Source: Fusibacter sp963666805 (lineage in GTDB: Bacteria; Bacillota; Clostridia; Peptostreptococcales; Acidaminobacteraceae). Taken from it: a stretch of 64,000 nt of DNA. This document shows, piece after piece, positions 33,807 through 42,278 of the stretch. A program made the translations under genes and the position numbers. Positions within the stretch are counted from its first letter, which is position 1, and each line of letters opens with the position of its first letter. Below the pieces are notes generated by a model. It saw only the letters and a program-made list of their open reading frames with translations, was not told the DNA's origin and ran no database searches. Where the stretch lies: the NCBI GenBank assembly GCA_963666805.2, contig CAXXWR010000004.1, positions 290,960 to 354,959 on the forward strand, given 5' to 3'.

Positions 33807-34508
33807 TTGTACTCATATTTAGAAGCGCATATAAAAGAAGTGAGACAAGAGATAGCCGTCGCTTGTCAGAAAGCAAATAGAAGCTCTGATGAAGTCTTGC
33901 TCATTGGGGTAACTAAAACACATGAAGCCGATGTTATGAACGCGGGTATAGATTATGGTTTAACAGATATTGCAGAAAATAGAGTTCAGGAAATTATGAG
34001 AAAATATGATGATGTTCAAAAAGGTGTAAAATGGCACTTGATAGGTCATCTTCAAACCAATAAGGTTAAATATATTATTGATAAGGTTGCGTTGATACAT
34101 TCTCTTGATAGTTTGAAATTGGCAGATGAAATCAATAAACGTGCCCAACAAATTGATAAAATTCAAGAGGTGCTTATACAGGTTAATGTAGCTGGAGAAA
34201 ATCAAAAGTTTGGCATTGATCCTAAAACCTTACCTGAATTAATTGAACATTGCAGCACTTTAAGTCATATTCGGGTATTGGGACTCATGAACATTGCGCC
34301 CAATATAGACAATAAACAAGAATTGAGGCAATATTTTAGACAAATGAAACAATTACTAGACACATTAAATGATTATGGTTATGATAATATCATAGGAAAA
34401 CATTTATCAATGGGAATGAGTGGAGATTACGATATTGCAATAGAAGAAGGTTCAACGATGATACGTGTTGGAACTAAAATATTTGGAAGACGAGATTACT
34501 CAAAATAA
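33807..34508 (+). CDS. yggS: YggS/YlmE-family pyridoxal phosphate homeostasis protein
   Basis: This 233-residue PLP-binding protein has the alanine-racemase-like TIM barrel. The lysine that binds PLP lies in LIGVTKTHEADV, and VKWHLIGHLQTNKVKYI, LIQVNVAGENQKFGI and LSMGMSGDYDIAIEEGSTMIRVGTKIFG are family marks. It maintains free PLP balance. Translation starts at TTG 33807 behind AGGAGGG. In Firmicutes it (as ylmE) heads the ylm genes beside sepF, as here. Confidence 0.94.
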   Translation: MYSYLEAHIKEVRQEIAVACQKANRSSDEVLLIGVTKTHEADVMNAGIDYGLTDIAENRVQEIMRKYDDVQKGVKWHLIGHLQTNKVKYIIDKVALIHSLDSLKLADEINKRAQQIDKIQEVLIQVNVAGENQKFGIDPKTLPELIEHCSTLSHIRVLGLMNIAPNIDNKQELRQYFRQMKQLLDTLNDYGYDNIIGKHLSMGMSGDYDIAIEEGSTMIRVGTKIFGRRDYSK

Positions 34509-34525
34509 AAATAAGGAGGGCCGTA

Positions 34526-35059
34526 ATGGCAGATAACTTTATTGATGGATTTAAAAAATTCTGGGGCGTAGGTACACAAGAAGACGAAGAGCTATTCAAT
34601 GATGACTTTTATGATGAAATGAAGCGAAAAGATTTAGAAACTGAGGATGGCGTGAATAACATGAATAATATGAACAACATGAATACGATGAATGCAATAC
34701 ACGAAGCAAGTCAAAAATCAATGAACACCATTAAAACTTCTAATAAGGTTTTAAATATTCATTCAAATGCTCAGTTAAATGTGGTGCTTTATCATCCTAA
34801 AACATTTGAAGAAAGCACAGGGATTATTGATACCCTTAAGAGCAAAAGACCTGTGGTTATGAATATTGCAGAGTTAGATAAAGATTTAGCTAGAAAAATA
34901 TTTGATTTTTGTTCAGGAGCCCTTTATGCACTGGATGGACACATTCAGCAGGTATCAAGAGGTATCTTTATTTTAGCACCTCAAAATGTTGACATCACAG
35001 GTGATGTTACAACGAGTCGTGTAGACAGTCAAGTGAATTCTTGGCTAAAAGAAGACTAA
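34526..35059 (+). CDS. sepF: Cell division protein SepF
   Basis: SepF binds the membrane and the FtsZ C-terminal peptide and can replace FtsA as Z-ring anchor. The 177 residues have an N-terminal amphipathic segment (ADNFIDGFKKFWGVG), an acidic linker with a Met/Asn repeat (NNMNNMNNMNTMN, about residues 44-56), and the C-terminal SepF domain from about residue 80 (LNVVLYHPKTFEES to GIFILAPQNVDITG). AAGGAGG precedes the ATG. With ftsA absent from this locus, SepF may carry the anchoring function. Confidence 0.95.
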   Translation: MADNFIDGFKKFWGVGTQEDEELFNDDFYDEMKRKDLETEDGVNNMNNMNNMNTMNAIHEASQKSMNTIKTSNKVLNIHSNAQLNVVLYHPKTFEESTGIIDTLKSKRPVVMNIAELDKDLARKIFDFCSGALYALDGHIQQVSRGIFILAPQNVDITGDVTTSRVDSQVNSWLKED

Positions 35060-35099
35060 TCAACTTATCATAAACTATAGGAAAGAAAGGAATTCATAG

Positions 35100-35366
35100 A
35101 TGATTCAAGTATTAATAGCGGCAAATATTTTTTTAAATATTGTAACATGGCTTATTATTATCAGAGCAATGGTTTCATGGGTCATTAGAGACTATTCAAA
35201 CCCAATCATGAGGTTTTTAATTAATATGACAGAACCAATTCTCAAACCCATAAGATCATTATTATTTCGTTTGAAAATTGGTGGGAACATGGTTGATTTC
35301 AGTCCGCTCGTAGCCTTGCTGTTAATTCAACTTCTTAGACAATTTTTACCTATGATCTTGTTATGA
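35100..35366 (+). CDS. yggT: YggT family membrane protein (YlmG)
   Basis: This 88-residue integral membrane protein has two hydrophobic hairpin segments. The family motif WVIRDYSNPIMRFLINMTEPILKPIRSLL lies between them and DFSPLVALLLIQLLRQFLP follows. YggT/YlmG proteins lie next to sepF and affect division or nucleoid and plastid division, with unknown biochemistry. AAAGGAATT precedes the ATG. The stop overlaps the next start (ATGA), so translation is coupled to ylmH. Confidence 0.92.
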   Translation: MIQVLIAANIFLNIVTWLIIIRAMVSWVIRDYSNPIMRFLINMTEPILKPIRSLLFRLKIGGNMVDFSPLVALLLIQLLRQFLPMILL

Positions 35367-36154
35367 TAGATAAGGCAAAAATAGTTAAGCATTACCATGA
35401 TTATATAGATGAAGAAGGGGTTTTTGTTAAAACCCTTGATTTATTAGACCAAGTTGATCGGTATTTTGAATACCACATGAGTGATTTTTTATCACCTGCT
35501 TTGGTTTATGCCTTTGAAAAAATATTGCAGGGTTTTCCTGATATTCAGTATGAATTTATAGGTGGCGTAAGTTCAGCAGAAAGAATGAGACTACAAATGT
35601 TTCCTTCTTTTTTAGAAGCTAAACCAGAGTCAGAAGGACTAAAAGGGCTTCAAATAAAATATCAATCCAAGTTCAATACTTTAGATCATCGAGATGCCTT
35701 AGGCGCTCTCATGGGATTAGGGATACAGCGTTTTAAAGTGGGGGACATCATTGTAAAGGAAGATGTCATTCATGTTATTGTTGTTCCGGAGATTGCGGAA
35801 TATATTAAGCAGTCCTTGTCACAAGTGGGAAAGGCGGGGGTTAAGGTGAGTAGCATCGCTTTATCTGAAATTCATCCCGTTGACATAAAGACAGTTGAGG
35901 TGACGGATACAGTTAAGTCATTAAGGCTAGACAGTATTATTGCGTCAGCTTATAAATGCGCTCGTTCTGAGGCGAAACAAGCAATTGAAAAGGAATATGT
36001 CAAATTGAACTATTGTATTTGTCAGCAACCATCAACCCCCGTAGAACAAGGGGCTGTTATTTCATATAGAGGTAAGGGGAGAGCAATTCTTCAATCCATT
36101 GAAGGGACAACTAAGAAGGATAGAATTCGGATTGTCATCGCTAAACTCATATAA
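35363..36154 (+). CDS. ylmH: YlmH-type S4-domain RNA-binding protein
   Basis: This 263-residue protein has a YlmH N-terminal domain (VYAFEKILQGFPDIQYEFIGGVSSAERMRLQMFPSF) and a DHRDALGALMGLGIQRFKVGDI core. A C-terminal S4 RNA-binding domain follows (LRLDSIIASAYKCARSEAKQAIEKEYVKLNY). In Bacilli YlmH takes part in ribosome rescue and quality control. It overlaps yggT by 4 bases and precedes divIVA by 19 bp, in the standard ylm order. RqcH, which acts in the same quality-control pathway, is encoded at 53897-55654. Confidence 0.93.
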   Translation: MIDKAKIVKHYHDYIDEEGVFVKTLDLLDQVDRYFEYHMSDFLSPALVYAFEKILQGFPDIQYEFIGGVSSAERMRLQMFPSFLEAKPESEGLKGLQIKYQSKFNTLDHRDALGALMGLGIQRFKVGDIIVKEDVIHVIVVPEIAEYIKQSLSQVGKAGVKVSSIALSEIHPVDIKTVEVTDTVKSLRLDSIIASAYKCARSEAKQAIEKEYVKLNYCICQQPSTPVEQGAVISYRGKGRAILQSIEGTTKKDRIRIVIAKLI

Positions 36155-36173
36155 AGCAAGAAGGGGGAATACC

Positions 36174-36620
36174 ATGCTTACACCACTTGATATTCAAAAT
36201 AAACAGTTTTCAAAATCAATTCGTGGCTATAATGAAGTTGAAGTTGAAGAATATATGGTCATGATAGTAAAGAGTATGGAAGAACTCATTAATGTGAATA
36301 TTGAAACAACACAAAGAATCAAAGCCTTGGAAAAAGAACTTCATAAATACACACAAATGGAAGATACGATGAGTGAAGCAATCGTACTGGCCCAGAAGAC
36401 AAGTGAAGATCTAATGAAGACGACTGAAGAAAAGACGAAGTACATGATTGAACGTGCTGAATTAGATGCTCGAAAAATTATTGATGATGCCAATAATGAA
36501 GTGATTGAAGTCAATAGACGTTATGAAGAGGCGAAAAGAGATTATAAGACTTTTCAAACGAAGTTTAAGATATTTTTAGAGAGTCAGTTACAAGTTATTC
36601 AAGATTCCATTGAAAAATAA
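36174..36620 (+). CDS. divIVA: Cell division initiation protein DivIVA
   Basis: This 148-residue coiled-coil protein recognises negatively curved membrane at poles and septa. The N-terminal lipid-binding module is clear (LTPLDIQNKQFSKSIRGYNEVEVEEYM), and a long alpha-helical coiled coil fills the rest. It lacks the long acidic tail of Bacillus DivIVA. AAGGGGG precedes ATG 36174; a longer frame starting inside ylmH is rejected. The promoter of the ileS T-box transcript begins one base after its stop. Confidence 0.93.
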   Translation: MLTPLDIQNKQFSKSIRGYNEVEVEEYMVMIVKSMEELINVNIETTQRIKALEKELHKYTQMEDTMSEAIVLAQKTSEDLMKTTEEKTKYMIERAELDARKIIDDANNEVIEVNRRYEEAKRDYKTFQTKFKIFLESQLQVIQDSIEK

Positions 36621-36649
36621 TTGACGTCGATTTTGTTATAAGCTATAAT
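36621..36649 (+). promoter_or_regulatory. Promoter of the ileS T-box transcript
   Basis: TTGACG (36621-36626), a 17-bp spacer and TATAAT (36644-36649) make one of the best sigma-A promoters in the window. Confidence 0.88.
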
Positions 36650-36654
36650 TATGT

Positions 36655-36936
36655 ACAAACTGTATAGAAAATGCCGTGATTGGGAAGCGTCGTTTATTTG
36701 GATTTTAGAGAGAGTCAGTGGTAGGTGAAAACTGATAAAAGACAATAAATGAAAATCATCCCATAGCAGTTTAGATGAAAGATGTCTGATAAAAAGACAA
36801 GGATTAGTTTAGACCGGTTTAAAACCGATAACATTGAAAAGTGACAATAGTCTAATAAAAAATTATTAGATGGTTGTAATTTGGGTGGTACCGCGATATT
36901 TCGTCCCTTAGTTATTTATAAACTAAGGGACTTTTT
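36655..36936 (+). promoter_or_regulatory. T-box leader controlling ileS
   Basis: The leader has AGAGAG and the GGTGAAAACTG stem I features, and a specifier region GAAAATCATC whose ATC (36755-36757) is an isoleucine codon. The T-box GGTGGTACCGCG lies near 36884-36895, and the competing terminator GTCCCTTAGTT/AACTAAGGGAC (36903-36931) is followed by TTTTT. Uncharged tRNA-Ile is predicted to favour the antiterminator and switch ileS on. With the promoter it explains the 369-bp gap between divIVA and ileS. Confidence 0.93.
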
Positions 36937-36989
36937 ATTTTTAACATGACCTCATTTGAGGACTAAATACAGAAAGGATGATAGGAAGA

Positions 36990-39900
36990 ATGGGTTATAA
37001 GGAGTTAGGCAAAGGAGCAGTCGCTGAAAACGAAAACGTTGTCAGAGAGTATTGGGAAGATATCGATTTACTTAATCTTAGTGTTGAATCTCGTGAGGGT
37101 GAAAAACCGTTTATATTCTTTGAAGGACCGCCAACAGCAAATGGAAGACCGGGGATTCACCATGTACTAGCAAGAGCACTAAAAGATTCTGTATGCCGTT
37201 ACAAAACAATGAAAGGCTATCAAGTTAAACGTAAAGCAGGATGGGATACACATGGTTTGCCTGTTGAAATTGAAGTCGAAAAACGTTTAAATCTTAATGA
37301 TAAGCAAGAAATTGAAGCTTATGGTCTTGAAAAATTTAATAGACAGTGTAGAGATTCTGTTTTTGAATATGAAGATGCTTGGAGAGAAATGACTAAAAAA
37401 ATGGCTTATCTGATTGATTTAGATAATCCATACATTACACTAGATAATAATTATATTGAATCAGTATGGTGGATTCTCAACAAATTCTTTAGAGAAGATT
37501 ATATTTATGAAGGTCATAAAATATTACCTTACTGTCCACGTTGTGGAACAGGGCTTGCTTCACATGAAGTTGCACAAGGTTATCAAGAAATTAAAACGGT
37601 GACTGTCTATGTTAAATTCAAACGTAAAGATGCTGATGAGTATTTCTTAGTATGGACAACAACACCTTGGACACTTGCTTCAAATGTTGCTTTGACTGTA
37701 AATCCTAAAGAAACTTATGTTAAAGTAAGTCATAAAGGTGAGGTGCTTTATGTTGAAAAACATTTGGCAGAAAAAGTGCTTGATGGAGAGTATGAAGTTC
37801 TTGAAGAAATGACAGGAAAAGACTTAGAGTTCGTTGAATACGAACAAATGATGCCTTTTGTTGAAGCTGATAAAAAAGCATTCTTCATCACATGTGCTGA
37901 TTATGTTACTGTTGAAGATGGTACAGGAATTGTTCATACAGCACCTGCTTTTGGTGAAGATGACTACAATACAGGGGTTAGATATAACTTACCTGTGATT
38001 CAACCAGTAGATGAAGAAGGTAAATATACAGCAACACCATGGAAGGGTACTTTTGTTATAGATGCTGATCCAATGGTAATTGAATGGTTAGCTGAAAATA
38101 ATTTCTTATACCGTCGTCAAAAAATGGATCATAACTATCCACACTGTTGGCGTTGTAAAACACCACTTCTTTACTATGCTAAACCAAGCTGGTATATTGA
38201 AATGACTAAATTAAAAGATTTGTTAATCGAGAATAATAACTCAGTCAATTGGTTTCCGGATCATGTGGGTGAAAAACGCTTTGGTAACTGGTTGGAAAAT
38301 TTAAATGACTGGGCTATTTCAAGAAGTAGATACTGGGGAACACCACTTAATATTTGGCGCTGTGAATGTGGCCATTTGGATTCAGCAGGCTCTAGAAAAG
38401 AATTGGCTGAAAAAGCAATAGAAGAGATTGATGAGTCTATCGAACTTCATCGTCCATACGTTGATGATGTTCACTTTAAATGTGAAAAATGTGGGGGCGT
38501 TATGACCCGTGTCCCTGATGTTATTGACTGTTGGTTTGATAGTGGTTCAATGCCATTTGCTCAGCAACATTATCCATTTGAAAACAAAGAAAACTTTGAC
38601 GAATTATTCCCAGCAGATTTTATCTGTGAAGGAATTGATCAAACAAGAGGATGGTTCTACTCACTGATTGCCATTTCTACATTTGTTAAAGGGGTTTCAC
38701 CTTATAAAAATGTTCTTGTAAATGATTTGATTTTAGATAAATTTGGTAAAAAAATGTCTAAATCAAAGGGCAATACTGTAGATGCCTTTAAATTATTAGA
38801 CGAGTATGGTGCAGATGTTGTAAGATGGTATTTATACTATGTTTCACCTGCTTGGACACCTACTAAATTTGACGAAGAAGGCCTTGCAGAAGTTAATTCA
38901 AAATTCTTTGGAACGATTAAAAATGTCTATAATTTCTTTACACTTTATGCTAATAATGATGGCATCAACGTAAATGATTTTTATATTGAACCTAAAGAAC
39001 GTCCAGAGCTAGATCAATGGATGCTATCTAAACTTAATGGTTTAGTAAAAGAAGTCACAGATGACTTTGAAGTTTTCGATTTGACTAAAGCAGTAAGAAA
39101 AATCCAAGACTTCGTGAGTGAAGACTTGTCGAACTGGTACATTAGACGTTCAAGAAGAAGATTCTGGGCAGAAGAATTAACAGAAGATAAAAAGGCAGTT
39201 TATAATACAACATTTGAAGTGTTAAAGACAGTTTGTCAGTTGTCAGCACCTTTTGCACCATTTATCACAGAAGAAATATACAAAAATCTAACTGGAGAAG
39301 TGTCTATTCATGTGAGTCACTATCCAGAAGCAGATGAAGCTTTAATGAACAGTCGAATTGAAGAGAGAATGGATCTTATTCGTGATTTGGTAACACTTGG
39401 AAGAGCGGCAAGAGAATCAGTAAAAATTAAAGTACGTCAACCTATTTTAAATGTCATTGTAGATGGCAAAAATGAGTCGCTTATTTCAGATTTAGTGCCT
39501 CTTATTCAAGAAGAATTAAATGTTAAAAATGTTATTTTTGCAAATGATTTGCCAGAATATATGAACTTCGAATTAAAACCTAATTTTAAAGTTTTAGGAC
39601 CTGTCCTTGGCAAAAAAATGGGTGCTTTTTCAAAAGGATTAAAAGCGTTAGATCCACAAGTCTATGCTGTTAAATTTGAGAATAATGAAACAGCTGAAAT
39701 TGATCTTGCAGGTGAAGTATTTGAAGTGACAAAAGAGCATGTTTTGATCAATATTAATGCCAAAGAAGGCTTTACGGTTAAAATGGAAAACAATCAATTC
39801 ATTATTATTGATACACATCTTACAGAAGAATTGATTCAAGAAGGTTACGCAAGAGAGTTGATTTCAAGAGTTCAACAAATGCGTAAAGCCAATGATTTTG

Positions 39901-40085
39901 AAATGACAGACCGTATTAAGATTTTCATTAAAGGAAATGATGAATTTAACCAAGCTATTGAGAGTCATAAAGAGCATATCTTAAGTGAAACATTAGCAAT
40001 TGATGTTATTTATGATGCAGATAAAGCTTATGAAACACACCAACTTAATGGACACGATATTGGTGTTTATGTAGAACGTTTATAG
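36990..40085 (+). CDS. ileS: Isoleucyl-tRNA synthetase, type 2 with GXHH signature
   Basis: IleRS charges tRNA-Ile. The 1031-residue protein is of the longer, eukaryote-like IleS2 kind. The class I signature normally reads HXGH; here it is PTANGRPGIHHVLA, that is GIHH (near residue 53). KMSKS is intact (KKMSKSKGNTVD). The CP1 editing domain is present, as are zinc-type cysteine pairs (CPRCG; CEC and CEKCGG). The ATG at 36990 follows ATAGGAAGA; an ATG at 36978 lies within or too close to another purine run. The T-box upstream regulates it. GXHH IleS2 enzymes have been linked to very high mupirocin resistance. Confidence 0.97.
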   Translation: MGYKELGKGAVAENENVVREYWEDIDLLNLSVESREGEKPFIFFEGPPTANGRPGIHHVLARALKDSVCRYKTMKGYQVKRKAGWDTHGLPVEIEVEKRLNLNDKQEIEAYGLEKFNRQCRDSVFEYEDAWREMTKKMAYLIDLDNPYITLDNNYIESVWWILNKFFREDYIYEGHKILPYCPRCGTGLASHEVAQGYQEIKTVTVYVKFKRKDADEYFLVWTTTPWTLASNVALTVNPKETYVKVSHKGEVLYVEKHLAEKVLDGEYEVLEEMTGKDLEFVEYEQMMPFVEADKKAFFITCADYVTVEDGTGIVHTAPAFGEDDYNTGVRYNLPVIQPVDEEGKYTATPWKGTFVIDADPMVIEWLAENNFLYRRQKMDHNYPHCWRCKTPLLYYAKPSWYIEMTKLKDLLIENNNSVNWFPDHVGEKRFGNWLENLNDWAISRSRYWGTPLNIWRCECGHLDSAGSRKELAEKAIEEIDESIELHRPYVDDVHFKCEKCGGVMTRVPDVIDCWFDSGSMPFAQQHYPFENKENFDELFPADFICEGIDQTRGWFYSLIAISTFVKGVSPYKNVLVNDLILDKFGKKMSKSKGNTVDAFKLLDEYGADVVRWYLYYVSPAWTPTKFDEEGLAEVNSKFFGTIKNVYNFFTLYANNDGINVNDFYIEPKERPELDQWMLSKLNGLVKEVTDDFEVFDLTKAVRKIQDFVSEDLSNWYIRRSRRRFWAEELTEDKKAVYNTTFEVLKTVCQLSAPFAPFITEEIYKNLTGEVSIHVSHYPEADEALMNSRIEERMDLIRDLVTLGRAARESVKIKVRQPILNVIVDGKNESLISDLVPLIQEELNVKNVIFANDLPEYMNFELKPNFKVLGPVLGKKMGAFSKGLKALDPQVYAVKFENNETAEIDLAGEVFEVTKEHVLININAKEGFTVKMENNQFIIIDTHLTEELIQEGYARELISRVQQMRKANDFEMTDRIKIFIKGNDEFNQAIESHKEHILSETLAIDVIYDADKAYETHQLNGHDIGVYVERL

Positions 40086-40109
40086 TAAAAAAAGTATCCA
40101 TGCTTTTAG

Positions 40110-40141
40110 AAGCCGTTAGTTTTAGGACTAACGGCTTTTTA
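40110..40141 (+). terminator. Terminator after ileS
   Basis: AGCCGTTAGT and ACTAACGGCT form a 10-bp perfect stem followed by T residues. The 147 bp to the next gene show no clear promoter. Confidence 0.9.
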
Positions 40142-40288
40142 TATTTAAATCAAGTTAGATATACAATAAAGATGTAGTCTTCTCTAAAGTAGAAATTTGA
40201 GCGATATGAGAGGAATACAAAAAACATTTAAATAGATGATTGAAAAAGGTTAAAAGAACTCATAAATATAATAAATGGAGGGATGTTT

Positions 40289-41629
40289 ATGAAAACAGGA
40301 CAAGTACTAGAAACATTAAAAATGGATATGATTGCAGATTTAATTAAATTACTCAGAATACCTAGTGTTTTAGAAGAACCTCAAAAGAATAAGCCCTTTG
40401 GATTAGGGATAGATTTGGCCTTAGATGAAATATTGAGTGTTGCCGAAAAGATAGGCATGTCAATTTATAAAGATCCCAACGGTTATTATGGCTACGCAGA
40501 AATAGGAAAAGGGGAAACCTTAGTAGGCATATTGGGTCATATAGATGTTGTGCCAGAAGGTGATGTTCAGAACTGGCAGTACCCACCTTTTGATGCTGTG
40601 ATTGATAACCATCGTATTTATGGACGTGGCGCACAGGATGATAAAGGACCTATGATTACAGTACTTTATGCGATTAAAGCATTAATGGATATGAAAGAGC
40701 CATTTAATAAGCGGATTAGGGTTATTTTTGGAACGGATGAAGAAAATATGTGGCGTGGTATTAAGCGCTATATGGCTGAACAAGAAGTGCCTCAATATGC
40801 CTTTACACCAGATTCTACTTTTCCGGTTATATATGCTGAAAAAGGCCTATTACAATGCACCATTAAGAGTCAGCAGAAATTTGCTGGTAGAATCACTGGC
40901 GGAACAGCATTAAATGCTGTGCCAGAGTCAGCCTATTATGAAGGAAGGTCAATTGACAAATTGAAAGGCAGCTTAAAGAAAAAAGGCATTGAATTTATAG
41001 ATGAATCATCGGGCCTTTTGTTAGTCGGTAAAAGTGCTCATGCCTCAACGCCTGAATTAGGCAAGAATGCTATCCTCGCTTTGGTAAATAATTTATATGA
41101 ATTAGGTGTTCATAGTGACTTGATTGATTTTCTTAATGAAAAAATAGGTTATACTCATCATGGAGAAATTCTCTTCGGAAATTGTTCAGATGCGGTATCA
41201 GGTAAGTTGACTATTAATGTAGGAAATATAGATATAAATGAAGAAGAAGGAAAAATTTATCTTGATATAAGAATTCCAGTCACAGCTGAAAAGACATTTA
41301 TTGAAGAGGGACTCAAAAGAGTTTGTGAAAAATATAACCTCAAATATGAATATTTTGATTCGTTAAAAGCTGTCCACTTACCGAAAGATCATCCTCTCAT
41401 TATAGCACTTTCGTCAGCCTATGAAGAAGTTACGGGACTGGATTCAAAACCGCTATCTATAGGAGGCGCAACCTATGCGCGTTCCATGGACAACTGTGTT
41501 GCTTTTGGAGCAGGCTTTCCGGGTAAAGAGAAGTTAGCCCATCAAGCTAATGAGAATTTGTCAATCCCCTTAATGCTTAAAAGTGCAGAAATTTATGTCG
41601 TAGCCCTTAGAAAATTATTAAAAAATTAA
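40289..41629 (+). CDS. M20-family dipeptidase, PepV-like
   Basis: This 446-residue zinc peptidase is of the M20 (PepV/Sapep) family. It shows the first metal histidine and catalytic aspartate (GHIDVVPEGD), the bridging aspartate (GRGAQDDKGP), the glutamate pair (FGTDEENMWRG), a lid domain (about 180-340), and the C-terminal ligand region GGATYARSM. It would cleave short peptides in the cytoplasm, fitting an amino-acid-using anaerobe. GGAGGG precedes ATG 40289; an ATG 6 bases upstream is too close to it. The gene is monocistronic. Confidence 0.9.
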   Translation: MKTGQVLETLKMDMIADLIKLLRIPSVLEEPQKNKPFGLGIDLALDEILSVAEKIGMSIYKDPNGYYGYAEIGKGETLVGILGHIDVVPEGDVQNWQYPPFDAVIDNHRIYGRGAQDDKGPMITVLYAIKALMDMKEPFNKRIRVIFGTDEENMWRGIKRYMAEQEVPQYAFTPDSTFPVIYAEKGLLQCTIKSQQKFAGRITGGTALNAVPESAYYEGRSIDKLKGSLKKKGIEFIDESSGLLLVGKSAHASTPELGKNAILALVNNLYELGVHSDLIDFLNEKIGYTHHGEILFGNCSDAVSGKLTINVGNIDINEEEGKIYLDIRIPVTAEKTFIEEGLKRVCEKYNLKYEYFDSLKAVHLPKDHPLIIALSSAYEEVTGLDSKPLSIGGATYARSMDNCVAFGAGFPGKEKLAHQANENLSIPLMLKSAEIYVVALRKLLKN

Positions 41630-41721
41630 CAATATAGCATTTTAAAATCCTTCAAAAAGGTTTATACTATTGTTGTAGGTCGATGATGACTTATGGGTAC
41701 AACGAATAGTTTGAAGGGCAG

Positions 41722-41752
41722 AAAAAAAGCCTCGATAAAAACCGAGACTTTT
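41722..41752 (-). terminator. Terminator of the minus-strand orphan gene (bidirectional)
   Basis: AAGCCTCG and CGAGACTT (one mismatch) form the stem. On the minus strand a run of seven T follows. It may also stop transcripts of the dipeptidase gene. Confidence 0.75.
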
Positions 41753-41764
41753 AATGTTCAGGCG

Positions 41765-42097
41765 TTAAAAAAATGCAACTATTTTATTAGCGAAAATATT
41801 AATTTCATCAAACATTAAATTGTATTTTGTATTATTTTTATTTTCGGTAAAAGTTGTGTTAAGTGTGTAGACATTAGAAAATTTAATAACGCCTACGACT
41901 TCGTCAATGAGTTCAACTGAAGACGCTAGATATTTTGTTGATGCAAACCAATTATCAGAAACAATTTCGATATTTTCCTTAAGAATAATTAACCAACCGA
42001 TCCCCTCAACAAAGAATTCGATGTGACTGTTTTCGGTTTGTTGTAAATACTCAAGAAAAGTGTGCGTATTGTTTGCTTGATTGATTGAGTCAGACAT
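41765..42097 (-). CDS. Hypothetical 110-residue protein
   Basis: I do not recognise this protein. It is small, acidic and soluble-looking, with no membrane segment, signal or cysteines. It begins MSDSINQANNTHTFLEYL, with a central strand-rich part (SHIEFFVEGIGWLIILKENIEIVSDNWFAS) and an Asn-rich stretch near the end. A strong AGGAGGG ribosome site on the minus strand and a terminator downstream support a real gene. It is divergent from the fabG operon, and its upstream region overlaps the sigma-54 promoter area, so shared control is possible. Confidence 0.65.
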   Translation of the reverse strand: MSDSINQANNTHTFLEYLQQTENSHIEFFVEGIGWLIILKENIEIVSDNWFASTKYLASSVELIDEVVGVIKFSNVYTLNTTFTENKNNTKYNLMFDEINIFANKIVAFF

Positions 42098-42197
42098 GTT
42101 GTTGCCCTCCTAAAGCTTATTTGTAGTACTTTTACACATTATATGCCAATAAAAACAATGATTCAAGATTTATTTTCCATTGAGGAATGGCGAAAAA

Positions 42198-42214
42198 TTG
42201 GCACATAACTTGCA
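42198..42214 (+). promoter_or_regulatory. Sigma-54 (-24/-12) promoter upstream of fabG-MaoC
   Basis: TTGGCAC (42198-42204), five bases, then TTGCA (42210-42214) match the sigma-54 consensus TTGGCACG-N4-TTGCW at all but one base. The invariant GG (42200-42201) and GC (42212-42213) are 12 bp apart as required. A TATAAT overlaps just downstream (42216-42221), so a sigma-A promoter cannot be excluded. Confidence 0.7.
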
Positions 42215-42278
42215 ATATAATATTGGTGAAGATGATTTTTGTTTGATATCATCAATATGAGACTTTAGGGAGGATTTT

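Noticed and set aside
34656..34710. CRISPR-like or satellite repeat
   Set aside because: The short repeated units are in frame within sepF and encode the Met/Asn linker. No spacers or palindromic repeats are present.
36099..36173. 25-residue N-terminal extension of DivIVA
   Set aside because: It lies within the ylmH coding end. The conserved LTPLDI start and the AAGGGGG site place the start at 36174.
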